This document shows, piece by piece, positions 1 to 10,638 of a DNA stretch of 34,687 nt. The position numbers and the translations under genes are program-made. Below the pieces are notes generated by a model, which saw nothing but the letters and a program-made list of their open reading frames with translations, was not told the origin of the DNA and made no database searches. Numbering within the stretch: position 1 is the stretch's first letter; each line of letters begins with the position of its first letter. The stretch comes from Glomus cerebriforme (lineage: Eukaryota; Glomeromycota; Glomeromycetes; Glomerales; Glomeraceae), in contig QKYT01000228.1 in NCBI GenBank assembly GCA_003550305.1, positions 42,850-77,536 on the forward strand, written 5' to 3'.

Positions 1-354
1 GGGGTGAGGAATAAATTTTCCCTATATATTAATAAATTTATAAATAATATATATAGTCAGATCTCCATACAATCACCCTCTATATAATAACACCTCTTTA
101 TAAGAACTCATTTTTGCAAAACCAATTTAAACACTATTAAATTACCTCTCTATAATCACAAAACAGTTATAATCACTATCACCATATTTTTCTGAACACA
201 TATATCATTTTTGTTAATAATTTACCCTCCAATTAATCACATAATTTTTTGATTGGTTATAAGTCTCCTTATAAAATGCGCGTATGATCAACATATTATC
301 ATAACTACTTATCTTTATATCCGCAGTAATAGATAATCCATATCTCTTTTTATT

Positions 355-2283
355 ATGCCACCTATTCGATCTCTTAAATATAAACAATACCGTTCAGCTA
401 TTAATGATGATCTAAAACATCAAATTTATGAGTGGTCAGAGACTAATGAAAATAAAACATATCAGGAAATTGCCTGTTATTTTAATGAAAAATATTCAAA
501 TTTAGATATTAAGAGGAGTACTGTAACGAAGATTTTGCAGCAAAAGGATAAATGGAAAGCTGTTACAAGTACTAAAGATTTTGCTTAAAAATATAGACAT
601 AAGGAAGTAAAGTTTCCAATACTTGATCATGTAATGAGTTTATGGGTAGAAAATATAACAGCTAGTGAAGTTATTTTAACAGATTTGATAATTAAAGAAA
701 AAGCAAAGATTTTTGCTAAAGCATTTAATATTCAGGAAACAGATTTGGATTTTTCTAATGGCTGGCTACAAAAATTTAAAAAACATAATAATATTCATAG
801 GTTTTATATACATGGTAAATCAGGAAGTGCACCATTAGCATCACTTCCAGAAAAACACACAAAATTACACTAACTTTTAGGCTGTTTTACCCTTGATCAA
901 ATATATAATATAGATGAAACAGTAAGTATTTTTATAAAGATATTATTAATTTTTTTATAATTAATAATTTAACATTGCATAAATTAATTAATTTAAGGAT
1001 CTTTATTATCAGATGGCTCCAAACTAAACCCTTTCAAGCACACCAGTACGTGATCAGAAAAAGGATAAGACACGAATTACAGTTCTTTTTGGTGTTAATG
1101 CTACTGGAACTGATAAACTCAAACCATGGGTGATTGGAAATTCAAAGCGTCCAAGACCTCTCTCACAAGTTAATTTAGAACGACTTCCTGTATATTATTG
1201 TAGAAATCTAAAGGCATAGATGAACTCTATAATTTTTAAAGAAGTTCTTCAGAAAATGGATAGTATTTTCAAAGCACAAAATAAAAAAATCTTACTATTG
1301 TTGGATAATGCTCCATCATATTTTGATCCACATTATTCAATTGAAAATAATACTAAGAAGGAAAATAAAACTGCATTAACATCTGGTAAGATCTTTAATT
1401 TTTTGTAAAATAAAAATTTCAAGTTTTAATAATTTAATCACATTTCTTTAATATAGAAAATCAAACTTTAAGAAATCATAGAAATCGTGATAATGGTAGA
1501 TCAAGAGGTAATAGGTCAAGAAGTCATGGTAATAGATCAGGTGAAAACTAATCTAATACTTTTTGACTTCAATTAACTCATGTTGAAGTAGTTTTTTACC
1601 TCCTAATACAACAAGCCATTTACAACCACTTGATGCTGATATTATTGCAAACTTCAAGAATTATTATAAGAAGAACTATTGTCATCATGTATTAGAACTT
1701 TTTGAAAAGAGTAAAGATATCAATAAAGAAAGATTAATATTAAAGAAGTTATCAATTATATTTCAGATACGTGGAATCATGTGACTGAAGAGACAATTTG
1801 AAACTGTTGGAAAAAGACTGGAATTTTACCTTCTTTAACCAATGAAGATATAGGTAATGCAACACAAATCTAGCAAGAAATAATTGATGAAGAAGCAGTA
1901 GATTTTAATCAATTAATTGGAGAATTAAATTCTGATGATTCTCATGCTGTATTACTTGTAGATGCATTAACTGATTTTTTTAATGAATTAGAAAAAGAAA
2001 TTTTAATAGAGGTTATTTTGAGTGATAATAATATCTTAAATTTAATTCAGGAGGAAATACATGGAAGTGATAAAAATGACAATGATTCTGAAGAGGAAGA
2101 ATTAACACTAATTTCTTTGAATAGTGCAATAAAATTCTTACAGAATTGGATTAAATTTTTTAAACAATAACAAATATGTGAATTTAAAGTAGAAAATATG
2201 GATATTTTTAAAAAATACTTAAATTTAATTAAGCAACTTGAAAGAAAATCTTGAAAGCAAGTTGCAATTACTGATTTTTTTTT
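355..2283 (+). pseudogene. pogo/Tigger transposase, broken by stops and frameshifts
   Basis: The fragments read in order as a Tigger/jerky-like transposase. At 355-588 is an N-terminal helix-turn-helix (the TYQEIACYF region). At 634-873 is a CENP-B/Tc5-type second DNA-binding domain (the NGWLQKFKKHNNI region). Next come the first catalytic Asp in YNIDET (about 907-920), the LFGVNATGTDKLKPWVIG segment near 1090, the second Asp in LLLLDNAPSYF near 1300, and the third in LQPLDADII near 1630. The last coding stretch ends in QVAITDFF, which fits a PCNA-binding PIP box. Stops at 586 and 871, a further stop near 1217, and intron-like or frameshifted joins show that it cannot make a protein now. All three catalytic Asp codons are still present. 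A short Arg/Ser/Gly/Asn-rich repeat lies at 1480-1545. Confidence 0.85.
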
Positions 2284-2505
2284 AATATTCAAACATTTAA
2301 TAATATTAGTATAATACATATAATAACATTAATACATTTAATATTTAGTATAATATACAATAATAGCATAATATAATAATAACATTTAATAACACTTGTA
2401 AATATTTTTTTTTTACTTTTAATAAATTGATAATATAATTTGCAATATAAAACTTTATATAATTACTTCACATAATTTTTAATATAGTGGGGATTATAGG
2501 GAGGT

Positions 2506-2839
2506 AGTGTTCTGCATACGATTCGGCCGAATTGAATTTAATTCAGATTTGATTCGACTGATCCAAATTGCCTTATTTAGATCTTATATAATATTATACA
2601 AACCAAAAAGGCAATTTTGTTTCTCTCAAAAATTGGAATTTTGGGTTACATAATATTTCCAAAAAGGCAATTTTTTTGCAGATTATTTAATTCTGGCTGG
2701 AATTATGAATCATATGACATCGGCATCAAATTCAAATCGAATTCAAATCGAATCTGAATTGATTTAATTTGATTTATTCAAATATCAAATTGAATTGAAT
2801 CTGATTCAATTCAATTTGATTCAATTCATGCAAAACACT
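2506..2839. mobile_element. 334-bp MITE with 10-bp target-site duplication
   Basis: The terminal inverted repeats AGTGTTCTGCAT and ATGCAAAACACT (11 of 12 paired) are flanked on both sides by ATAGGGAGGT (2496-2505 and 2840-2849). Both ends are followed inward by many GAATTGAATTTGATTC-like short repeats in inverted orientation. The sequence CAAAAAGGCAATTTT occurs twice inside. There is no open frame. A 10-bp duplication (9-11 bp family range) points to a Mutator-like mobilising transposase. The duplicated bases lie within the pogo element's right end, so this insertion is younger than that element. Confidence 0.85.
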
Positions 2840-3529
2840 ATAGGGAGGTTACCTTTTTATAATAACACCTTTATACAATCACCAATTTTTGCAAAACCGA
2901 AGAGGTGATTATATGGAGGTCTGACCGTACATCAATAAATTTATAAGTAATATATACATTAATAAATTTATAAGTAATAAATATTTACTATATTTATTAT
3001 CATAAATAATTTTATTTCATATATGTATATATAATACAAAGGCGATCAATGTATAAACAATACATAATTTAATAAATAAACCCATAATAAAATCACTTTA
3101 ATGTTTTTTTTTAGTAAACATTCAACAAATATGAAGGCACTCACCCCCAAAAACTCGATATGTGATTATTTATACAGTGGCTTATAAAAGTAAATGACCA
3201 AAATTTTTAAAATGAAAAATCATGTATTTGCTGATTAAAACAAATACATTTAATCTAATATCAATATAAATATAAACATAAATGTAGATCTTTAAAATAG
3301 TATAAAATTACCTCTTATTTGTGTAACAAAAATTAATTCTACATTATTATTTATATATGAATCATAATCAGTTACTTTTGTTACTTTTATGGAAAAAAAA
3401 TTTAATTAGAAAAAATTTTTTTTCTTAATAATAATAATAAGTATACTAATAAAATATAATAAAATACTTATATATTTACCTAATTTCAAAATATTACCTT
3501 TTTTTCACTTATATTTAAAGGTCAAACTT

Positions 3530-5800
3530 ATCATAGAATAAAGAGCACAAGCGGTTATGATAATTGAAAGAGGGTTTGTTTCAAAAAAGATTGTGACCAA
3601 AATTGATTGTTAAAATCATGTAATAATCCTAAACTTTAAAAAGAAATATGAGAAAACTGGTAAAGTTGAATAACATTCAGATTGACCATGCAAGTTAAAT
3701 GAGTATAATGAACATACTATTATAAGACGTTTGATAATGAATGAGTGTTCTAATTAGTACTCTGAATGGTTCTGATTCAAACTGGAAACTGAACCAAAAC
3801 TGGCCAAAATTCTGGTTCGGTTCAGTTTTTGGAACTGAAACTGAAAAATAAATTCAGTTCAGATCAAACTGAAACTCTGGTTTCTACCTGTGCTAATACT
3901 ATTTTTAACAGATATTATATTATCCCAATTTTCTTTTTATACCTAATTTATTTTATACTGATCCATAAAACATGAAATATAACTCATTTGAATTATCTCA
4001 ATGAGATGAATCAAATGGTATTAAAAGCAAAATTCTAGCATTGATATTTCGTTTGCTATTAATGAACACGTAAATTTCTTTAAGTATGATTTGCTGATGA
4101 AGTATCAATGCTAGAAACATGAATTTAGTGTCATTTGACGCGTCTCGATAAGATGATTTCAATGAGCTATAAAACATCAACATTAGATTACTAAAAGAGG
4201 AGTAAACTCAACGGTTCCAAAAATTTAGAATTTTAAATTTCAAAAATTTCAAAATGCTGATTCCGACATTATATTTGATATTGTGCACCATCCAGTGATT
4301 CAAATTTGATAGAACATAGCTTGTTGGAATTGTTTATTTAAAGCGCAGCGAATGGTACTAAATTCAGATCTCTAGCAGTAATATATCAATGGCTAATTAT
4401 GTCCTAATGCTTTTATCTAATACATTATTAGTGGTGATTGATGAATTAATTCAAGAATATTAATTTTAGTACCATTTGATGCATCTTGAATAGACGATTT
4501 CAATAAGCTATGTTTTATCAAATTTGGATCACTGGATGGTGCACAATATCAAATATAAAGTCAAAATCGGTATTTTAAAATTTTTGAAATTTAAAATTCG
4601 GAATTTTTGGAACTGTTGAGTTTACTCCTCTTTTAGTAATCCAATATTGATGTTTTATAGTTCATTGGAATCATCTCATTGAGACGCGTCAAATGACACT
4701 AAATTCATGTCTCTAGCATCAATACTTCGTCAGCAAATTATATTTAAAGAAATTTACGTGTTCATTGATAGCAAATAAAATATCGATGCTAAAATTTTGC
4801 TTTTACCACCATTTGATTTATCTCATTGAGATGATTCAAATGAGCTATAGTTTGTTTCATGAATTAGTGCATGCTGAATTATTCAAATTTTCGCATTTTT
4901 TACTTTTTTATTAAGTTTCGTTCAATCTGAACTGAATTTTTCAGTTCTGATTCCAAGAACTGAATCGAACTAAAGTTTTCTGTTCAGTTTAAGAACCAAA
5001 TTAATCTGAACCATTCAGAATACTAGTTCTAATACCATTCAATTAAAAAAAACTTACAAATTCAATATCTGCCCTAACACTGTATATAGAGTATTGAAAA
5101 GAAATGATTTAATAGCTAGAATAAAATGCAAGAAGCTACTTTTATCCAAAAAACATTGTGAAAGTCACCTTAAATTTGCCAAGAGATTTAAAGATTGGAT
5201 AATAGATGATTGGAGTAAGATAGTTTGGTCTAATGAATCTAAATTTCAAATATTCAGTTCAGACGAACATCAATATTGCTGGAAGAGACAAGAGGAACTA
5301 CTTAGAGATGCTCATATTAAATCTACAGTTAAGTTTAAAGGTGGCAATATTTTTGTATGGGATTGCTTTACCTCTCATAGTATAGGTTTTTTATATAAGA
5401 TTGATGGAGAGCTTGACGTTGAACTTTATCACAAAATACTAAGTGAAGACTTCATAGAGACTCTGCAGTACTATGAGTTAAGTGTTTTGGATATTATCTT
5501 TCAGCAGGATAACAATCCAAAACACACTGTATACTAACCAAAAAGTGGTTTAAGGACAATCATGTTGAAGTTTTACCATGGCCAACACAATCACCAGATT
5601 TGAATCCAATTGAACATCTCTAGAATGATGTTGACTATTAATTCAGGGTATTAAATATTACTATTAGAGGAAAAAGATGCATTATAGGAGCATATTTCTC
5701 AAATTTGGAATGAAACAGCATTAGAAACATGTACCAAATTAATAAAATCAATGCTGCAAAGAATACAGGATGTTATAACTGCAAAGGGTAGTTAAACCTA
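3530..5800 (+). pseudogene. Tc1-like transposase, interrupted and broken
   Basis: An N-terminal Tc1-type helix-turn-helix is readable at about 3523-3610 (the RAQAVMIIERGFVSKKIVTK segment) but has two stops. The hAT-type insertion at 3755-5025 follows. The transposase then resumes at about 5040 with the second DNA-binding helix and runs open from 5094 to 5537. That stretch contains the WSNESKF motif, where the family has WSDESKF, so the first catalytic Asp has become Asn. It also contains QQDNNPKHT with the second Asp. A frameshift at about 5535 leads into [15 protein letters not shown] and [10 protein letters not shown] with the final Glu of a DD34E triad, followed by TAG where Trp is expected. 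Confidence 0.9.
3755..5025. mobile_element. hAT-type fold-back element, non-autonomous
   Basis: The ends are TAGTACTCTGAATGGTTC (left) and, in reverse complement, TAGTATTCTGAATGGTTC (right). The 8-bp sequence GTTCTAAT flanks both sides (3747-3754 and 5026-5033). An 8-bp duplication and TAG-type ends fit the hAT superfamily. The whole element folds back: the left arm (3755 to about 4380) pairs with the right arm (about 4440-5025), leaving a spacer of only some 60 bp. No coding capacity is visible; a 61-codon minus-strand frame at 3998-4183 is part of the palindrome. The arms are built from a cassette of about 70 bp repeated in alternating orientation. Confidence 0.88.
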
Positions 5801-6149
5801 TTAGTAAAAATATTTTTATTAAATTTTTTAATATTTTTAAAAAAAAATTTTTTTAAAAAAATCAAATTTTATTATATAATTAAATATGACAAAAATAACT
5901 GAACACGATTTTAATAAACATTGCGTGATTAAAATAAAACTACTTTATTACATATTACTAAAATTGATATATTATAATAACCTTATACATAGTATATTAT
6001 ATAAAAAATAAATATTGTATTAATATAATATTACATAATTGATAAACACATGATTTTGCATTTGATAATCTTTGGTCAGTTACTTTTGGAAGCCACTATA
6101 ATTACAATTGTGAATAATCAGTTTATATAATTACAGAACATTTGGAATG

Positions 6150-7075
6150 TAGTAAAACTGTCATTTATAATATACTTAAATATTATCATAAAACTGACTT
6201 TTCATACCTATAAAAAGATCAGGTTATCTACTACTCCTTAACTCATCTGCATAACAAGAACTCAAAGTTTTTGTTCAAAAAAATAATGAAAATCATCATT
6301 TTTGTTTGCAACTGTATGGGCAGTTCATAAAAAACAGCCTATTTCTGCAATTACAATATACCGTAACCTTAAAAAAGTTGAGCTTAATGCTTATATTTTT
6401 CATAAAAAACCTGCAATGACAAAAACATATTATTAAACTTATCTTGAATGAGCTCTTATATACAAAATTGAATAATAAGAAAATGGAGAAAAGTGTTTTT
6501 TTTAGATGAAAACACTTTTATCCAATTTCAATAAGATCATCAGAGAAAGGTATAATATAAATTAAAAAAAGAATTGAATTCTGATTGTATTGCAGTTACT
6601 GTAAAACATAGCCCCAGTAGAATGTTTGAAGATGCTTCTCTTAATGTAAACTTGGATCAATTATTCCATTAAAAGATTCAGTTACAGGTCAGATTCATAC
6701 TAAAATTATTTATAATTATATATATCTACTTTAGATGAGTATTTTTCATGTGGTAACAGAATTTTTTAAGAAGATAATGTTTTACCACATTACTCAAAAG
6801 TTGCCATGACTGCACGTAAAAATACTAAAATTATGATGCTTCAATGGCTCACATAAAGTTTCAACCTGAATTCTATAGAAAATATATGAACAGAAATGAA
6901 AACAATGGTACATTAACATGATCCACCACCATTTAATATCAATAAACTTGAAAAGTATGTTAAGGATGCATGGGATGACATTTTTTCAGAATATTATAAA
7001 AAATTAATTGACAATATGTCTCAAAGAATTGAAGCAGTTATTGCTGCCAATAGATATAGCATTAATTATTAATAT
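6150..7075 (+). pseudogene. second Tc1-like transposase relic
   Basis: Across three frames the sequence resembles a Tc1 transposase. An FLDENTFIQFQ segment sits near 6500, where the first Asp block is expected. SDCIAVTVKHSPSRM follows near 6577. LGSIIPLKDSVTGQIHTK is readable near 6653. EDNVLPHYSKVAM near 6772 matches the second Asp block (QQDNAPCHTSKVA in typical members). MLQWLT and LNSIENI near 6835-6880 match the [15 protein letters not shown] block. Stops and frameshifts occur every few dozen codons. I could not find a convincing terminal repeat pair. It begins only about 50 bp after the right end of the first Tc1 element, from which it clearly differs in sequence. Confidence 0.75.
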
Positions 7076-8000
7076 ATATAAAACTAATAAAGGATAATAT
7101 AATTAATATATTTATTCAAAAATTTTTATTTTTATTGTATTATTTTATATAAAATTTTTATTTTAAAAAATATCTGCATAACATTGATTGCCTTCTGTAC
7201 AATAATAAATATTTTAAATAATTATATTTGATAAAAACTATTATATTAATATATTCTTCATATTATTATTCAAATAATTTATTATAATTAATTTTTTTAA
7301 TTTTTAGAATTAAACTATAAAAAGAAAAAAAAAATATTTAATTAAAATATTTCTTAAAAAAAAAAGGAAAAAATGAAATTTGTAATAAATAAACATTATA
7401 AAACTTATATTTTAATTTTATAAACTTTTAGAATCTAAATCTACAAAAAGAAAAAAATATTAAATTAAAATAATTCTTCAGTTAAAGGAAACAAATAAAA
7501 AAAAACTAATTTTACAAAAGATAAAAAATAAGAAATATTATTTATGTTTTTTTAAAAAAAAAATAAAAAAAAAAGGTTCAAAGTTAATTTTCTTAATCTA
7601 TTAAAATTGATATATAGTAATATCTTAAATTTTAAAAATATTTATTATTATTAAAACAAATAAGTAATCACTAAAGTCATAAAAGAAGTCAAGAAGAAAT
7701 AGAACTCATCATATTTTAATCTAACCTGATGATTCAATTAATAAACTTTATATCAAATAATACATTATAGATTACTTAATCCATCTATTAGATATTTATC
7801 AGATTATCATTTATCTATTATCTGAATTTTCAGAAGATAACAAAATATTTCTGCCAATTTGTGAAATTGCATTTGATATTTTAATAATGGTTGATGGGGC
7901 AAATCAGTAGATATGATTATTCAGTTCATTTATATTTAATAAGCTAACTAAATTTCTATTGAATTCTGTAATCCTACAGAAATATAAATTTATTAATATC
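7076..8000. other. AT-rich low-complexity spacer, no gene seen
   Basis: The sequence is dominated by A and T runs (for example around 7320-7370 and 7555-7575). No protein similarity, RNA gene or clear terminal repeat was recognised. It may include the unrecognised 5' end of the Plavaka-type relic that starts near 8001. Confidence 0.5.
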
Positions 8001-10480
8001 ATGAGTTATAAATATCCTATTTGTGAAAGAACATTCAGTCAGCATACTTCATACAGTTAATATATTCAAAAATGCATAAAAATAGCAAAAATAAATGATG
8101 ATGATGCAATACATAATAGTAAAATGAATACCAAAAGTAATCAAAGTAGTGATTATGATAATAATAATATTGAGGTAAATTGAGGTAATTATGTTATTTC
8201 TAAATCTATAAGGCTAACAATAGTACATTTGCCTAATAATTACTTTATTTTAGATAGAAAATGAAAATGAAGTACAAGACATGTCATTTGATAGTATTGA
8301 AACTGAAATGTCAACAATGAACCTTGAAGATGAAGATATATTAGAACTATTTGAAGAGCATGAAATTTTTGAAGAATTTGAAAATTCTAAATCTAAAACT
8401 TGCACAGAATTTTCTAATGATACTTATAAGGATCTAATGATATTAGTAACAAAACATAAATTAAACAATAAAACTGATAATAATATTATATACTTTTTTA
8501 ATAAACATTCAAACCTTACAGTATCACACTATCATAGTTACCAAAAAATATCAAAAAAGGATGAGCATTCATAGATAATATGAAGGTTTCATATTCAGCA
8601 TATAATAAAGTTTTTATAACATGTTATAAAAATAAAGATTATCATCTTTATTATCAAAATTTAATACAATGTATCAAAAATATCTTATCCGTTCCTAACA
8701 TAATACAAGATTTTGTGTTATTTTATGAAAACTATGAGGTAAATGTTAATTAATTTAAATTATCCAATAAGATTTGATTTTAAATTTTATATATTTTTTA
8801 TAGCATGATGGAGAAAGTATTTACAAAGAATAAAATAATAAATATGGTGAAAGACTACACAAAATTCCTTACTTATAGGCTCCAATTTGTTGTCAATTAT
8901 CTTATATTCAGACACTACAACCATAGATACATTAGGAAAAAGTCAGTTGTATCCAATATATATTGATAGGTAATATCTCAATATGATGTTATAATAAACT
9001 GGATGCAAAGTAACTTTTTGGATATTTACCAATTTTAGAAGCTGCAAATAAAGATCTGGTTTGTGAAACCTTTCATAAATCTTTACATCATTTACTAGAT
9101 CTGATTATTTTATTAGATAATGACATAGACCTTCTTATAAATAATGAAACAATCTGGTTTTATCCCAGAGTTTCAATTATTATCGCAGATTGGTCAGAAG
9201 CAGCAAGTTTTTGATTAGTTTATAAATCCTTCAATTTAAACTATCTGTATTACTTTTGTTTAGTTAATAAAAGTGATCTTTCAAATGTAAACTTATCATC
9301 TAGTGATATAATACCAAGAACTCACAATGAAATGCATAATTATCAAGAAAATAATACACAAAAATCTGTTTGCATTGAATCTACATATAATTTTTTTTGG
9401 GATTTGCTATAAGTATACATAAACAAAAATGATTTTATATTTACATATATGTATTTATGTATATATATTATTCATATCATTAAGGGACATAGATATCTAC
9501 TTAGCTATGGTTCCCAACAGAATATACCATTTAGATTTAGATCTATTTTGTTATCAAATTAACTTCATACACGAGATCTTAAGATTGCAATATAATAATG
9601 GTAATATATTAGTTGACAAAATAGGTCATCATTTAGCAGCAATTTCATATTTTTCTGACCTTAAAATTTTTTCCAATAGATTGCAATCGATTGCAAGGTT
9701 AACTGCTAATGAATATATATAGAAGTTTAATGAAAGTCATAATGTTTATTGTTAATAATTTATATGATGGAAATAATGATGTAGTAGATAATTTTGTAAA
9801 TAATAATGATCTTATAAAATTATATGAATATTAAAATAAAATATATATTTTAAGTAGATCTAAAGAATTTAATGAAAGTGACTTAATAAAATTTAATATA
9901 AATAAATAAAATTTTAATAAATTGAAGTAAAAATTAAAATTAAATTATTATTAAAAATTTTAGGATGCAATATTTGGATGGGCACAAAAGTTTGTAAAAG
10001 CTTTTAAATTTATTTTATCTTTTAATCTAAAGTTACCTAAACTACATTCATAAGTATATTATATTATTAACTTGATACAATCATATGGTCCAATAAATGG
10101 TTATACCACAGAAATATATGAAAGTCTTCACAAATATTTTATGAAAATATTCTATCAGATTAGCAATAAAAAAAGATCAAAACTCAGATTTTACAAACTG
10201 TAAGTATTTGAAAATTATATATATTATTTAAATTTATTACTAAGATAGAATAATTAATTATTAGATAAAATGTCAAGCAATATCTACTAGAATCTCTCAA
10301 CAATTGGTGAATTTAGCAAAAATACTTCGCATTTGTAAATTTTCTGCAAAGCACTTTGGATTTTCTTTACTTAATGCAGCTGCATTTTTTAATGAAAATA
10401 ATGATAGTATAGATAATAGAATACGTACTGGATTCAGTAAATTTTTGCATTATCTGGATATATATTTAGATTTACTTCAG
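8001..10480 (+). pseudogene. Plavaka-type (CACTA-related) transposase relic
   Basis: It starts with ATG at 8001 and a C2H2-type finger (YPICERTFSQHTSYS, then HIQKC-like); the first Cys is Tyr and a stop interrupts it. An acidic region follows, open at 8281-8574. The core is recognisable by LSYSDTTTIDTLGKSQLYPI-like sequence near 8905-8965, DWSEAASF near 9190, YYFCLVNKSDLSNVN near 9250, and an open stretch at 9429-9722. That stretch reads VPNRIYHLDLDLFCYQ and then KIGHHLAAISYFSDLKIFSN, close to the VPDRMHHLDLGLF and IDxRLAAIPRFPxLKIF motifs of Plavaka transposases in AM fungi. The GYTTEIYESLHKYF motif near 10098 and the last recognisable part near 10300 follow. Stops, frameshifts and intron-like gaps are frequent. 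I did not find the element's termini. Confidence 0.75.
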
Positions 10481-10638
10481 TAGACCAAATTCTTTGCACA
10501 TTATTTTTTCCTATTATTTTATTCAATAACTGTAAAGGTTGTTCACATCATTAAAAATGGTTATACAAAGTACCTTTCCAGCTCTTTTACAATCAACTAT
10601 CAAAAACTATCTAAAAATATCCCAAAAAATTCTTTTTC

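Larger units (their letters stand above)
56..2925 (+). mobile_element. pogo/Tigger-like DNA transposon, decayed, with a nested MITE
   Basis: The ends form an inverted repeat. The left end begins GTCAGATCTCCATACAATC; the right end, read in reverse complement, begins GTCAGACCTCCATATAATC. TA dinucleotides lie one or two bases outside each end, as expected for Tc1/mariner-pogo insertion, so the outermost bases are uncertain by 1-3 nt. Short AT-rich motifs (AATAAATTTATAA) occur in both flanks and twice in tandem on the right. The element encodes a CENP-B-type DNA-binding region and a DDE_1-type core, both broken. Its right end is split by another element at 2506-2839. Without that insert it would be about 2.5 kb, a normal size for the family. 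Confidence 0.85.
3175..6098 (+). mobile_element. Tc1/mariner element with a hAT-type insertion
   Basis: The left end CAGTGGCTTATAAAAGTAAA (3175) and the reverse complement of the right end, TAGTGGCTTCCAAAAGTAAC (6098), match over about 28 bp with a few differences. Each is bordered by TA (3173-3174 and 6099-6100). The first terminal base differs (C versus T). The transposase is on the + strand and degenerate. Subtracting the nested element at 3755-5025 and its 8-bp duplication leaves about 1.65 kb, a usual Tc1 length. Confidence 0.9.

Noticed and set aside
1480..1545. Arg/Ser/Gly/Asn repeat as a separate RNA-binding gene
   Set aside because: It is a short low-complexity insertion between the second and third catalytic blocks of the pogo transposase relic.
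3998..4183. 61-codon minus-strand frame
   Set aside because: It lies inside the palindromic arm of the fold-back element and has no family resemblance.
9429..9722. Intact stand-alone 97-residue gene
   Set aside because: Its VPNRIYHLDLDLF and KIGHHLAAISYF motifs place it inside the Plavaka-type transposase; it is only the longest surviving open piece.
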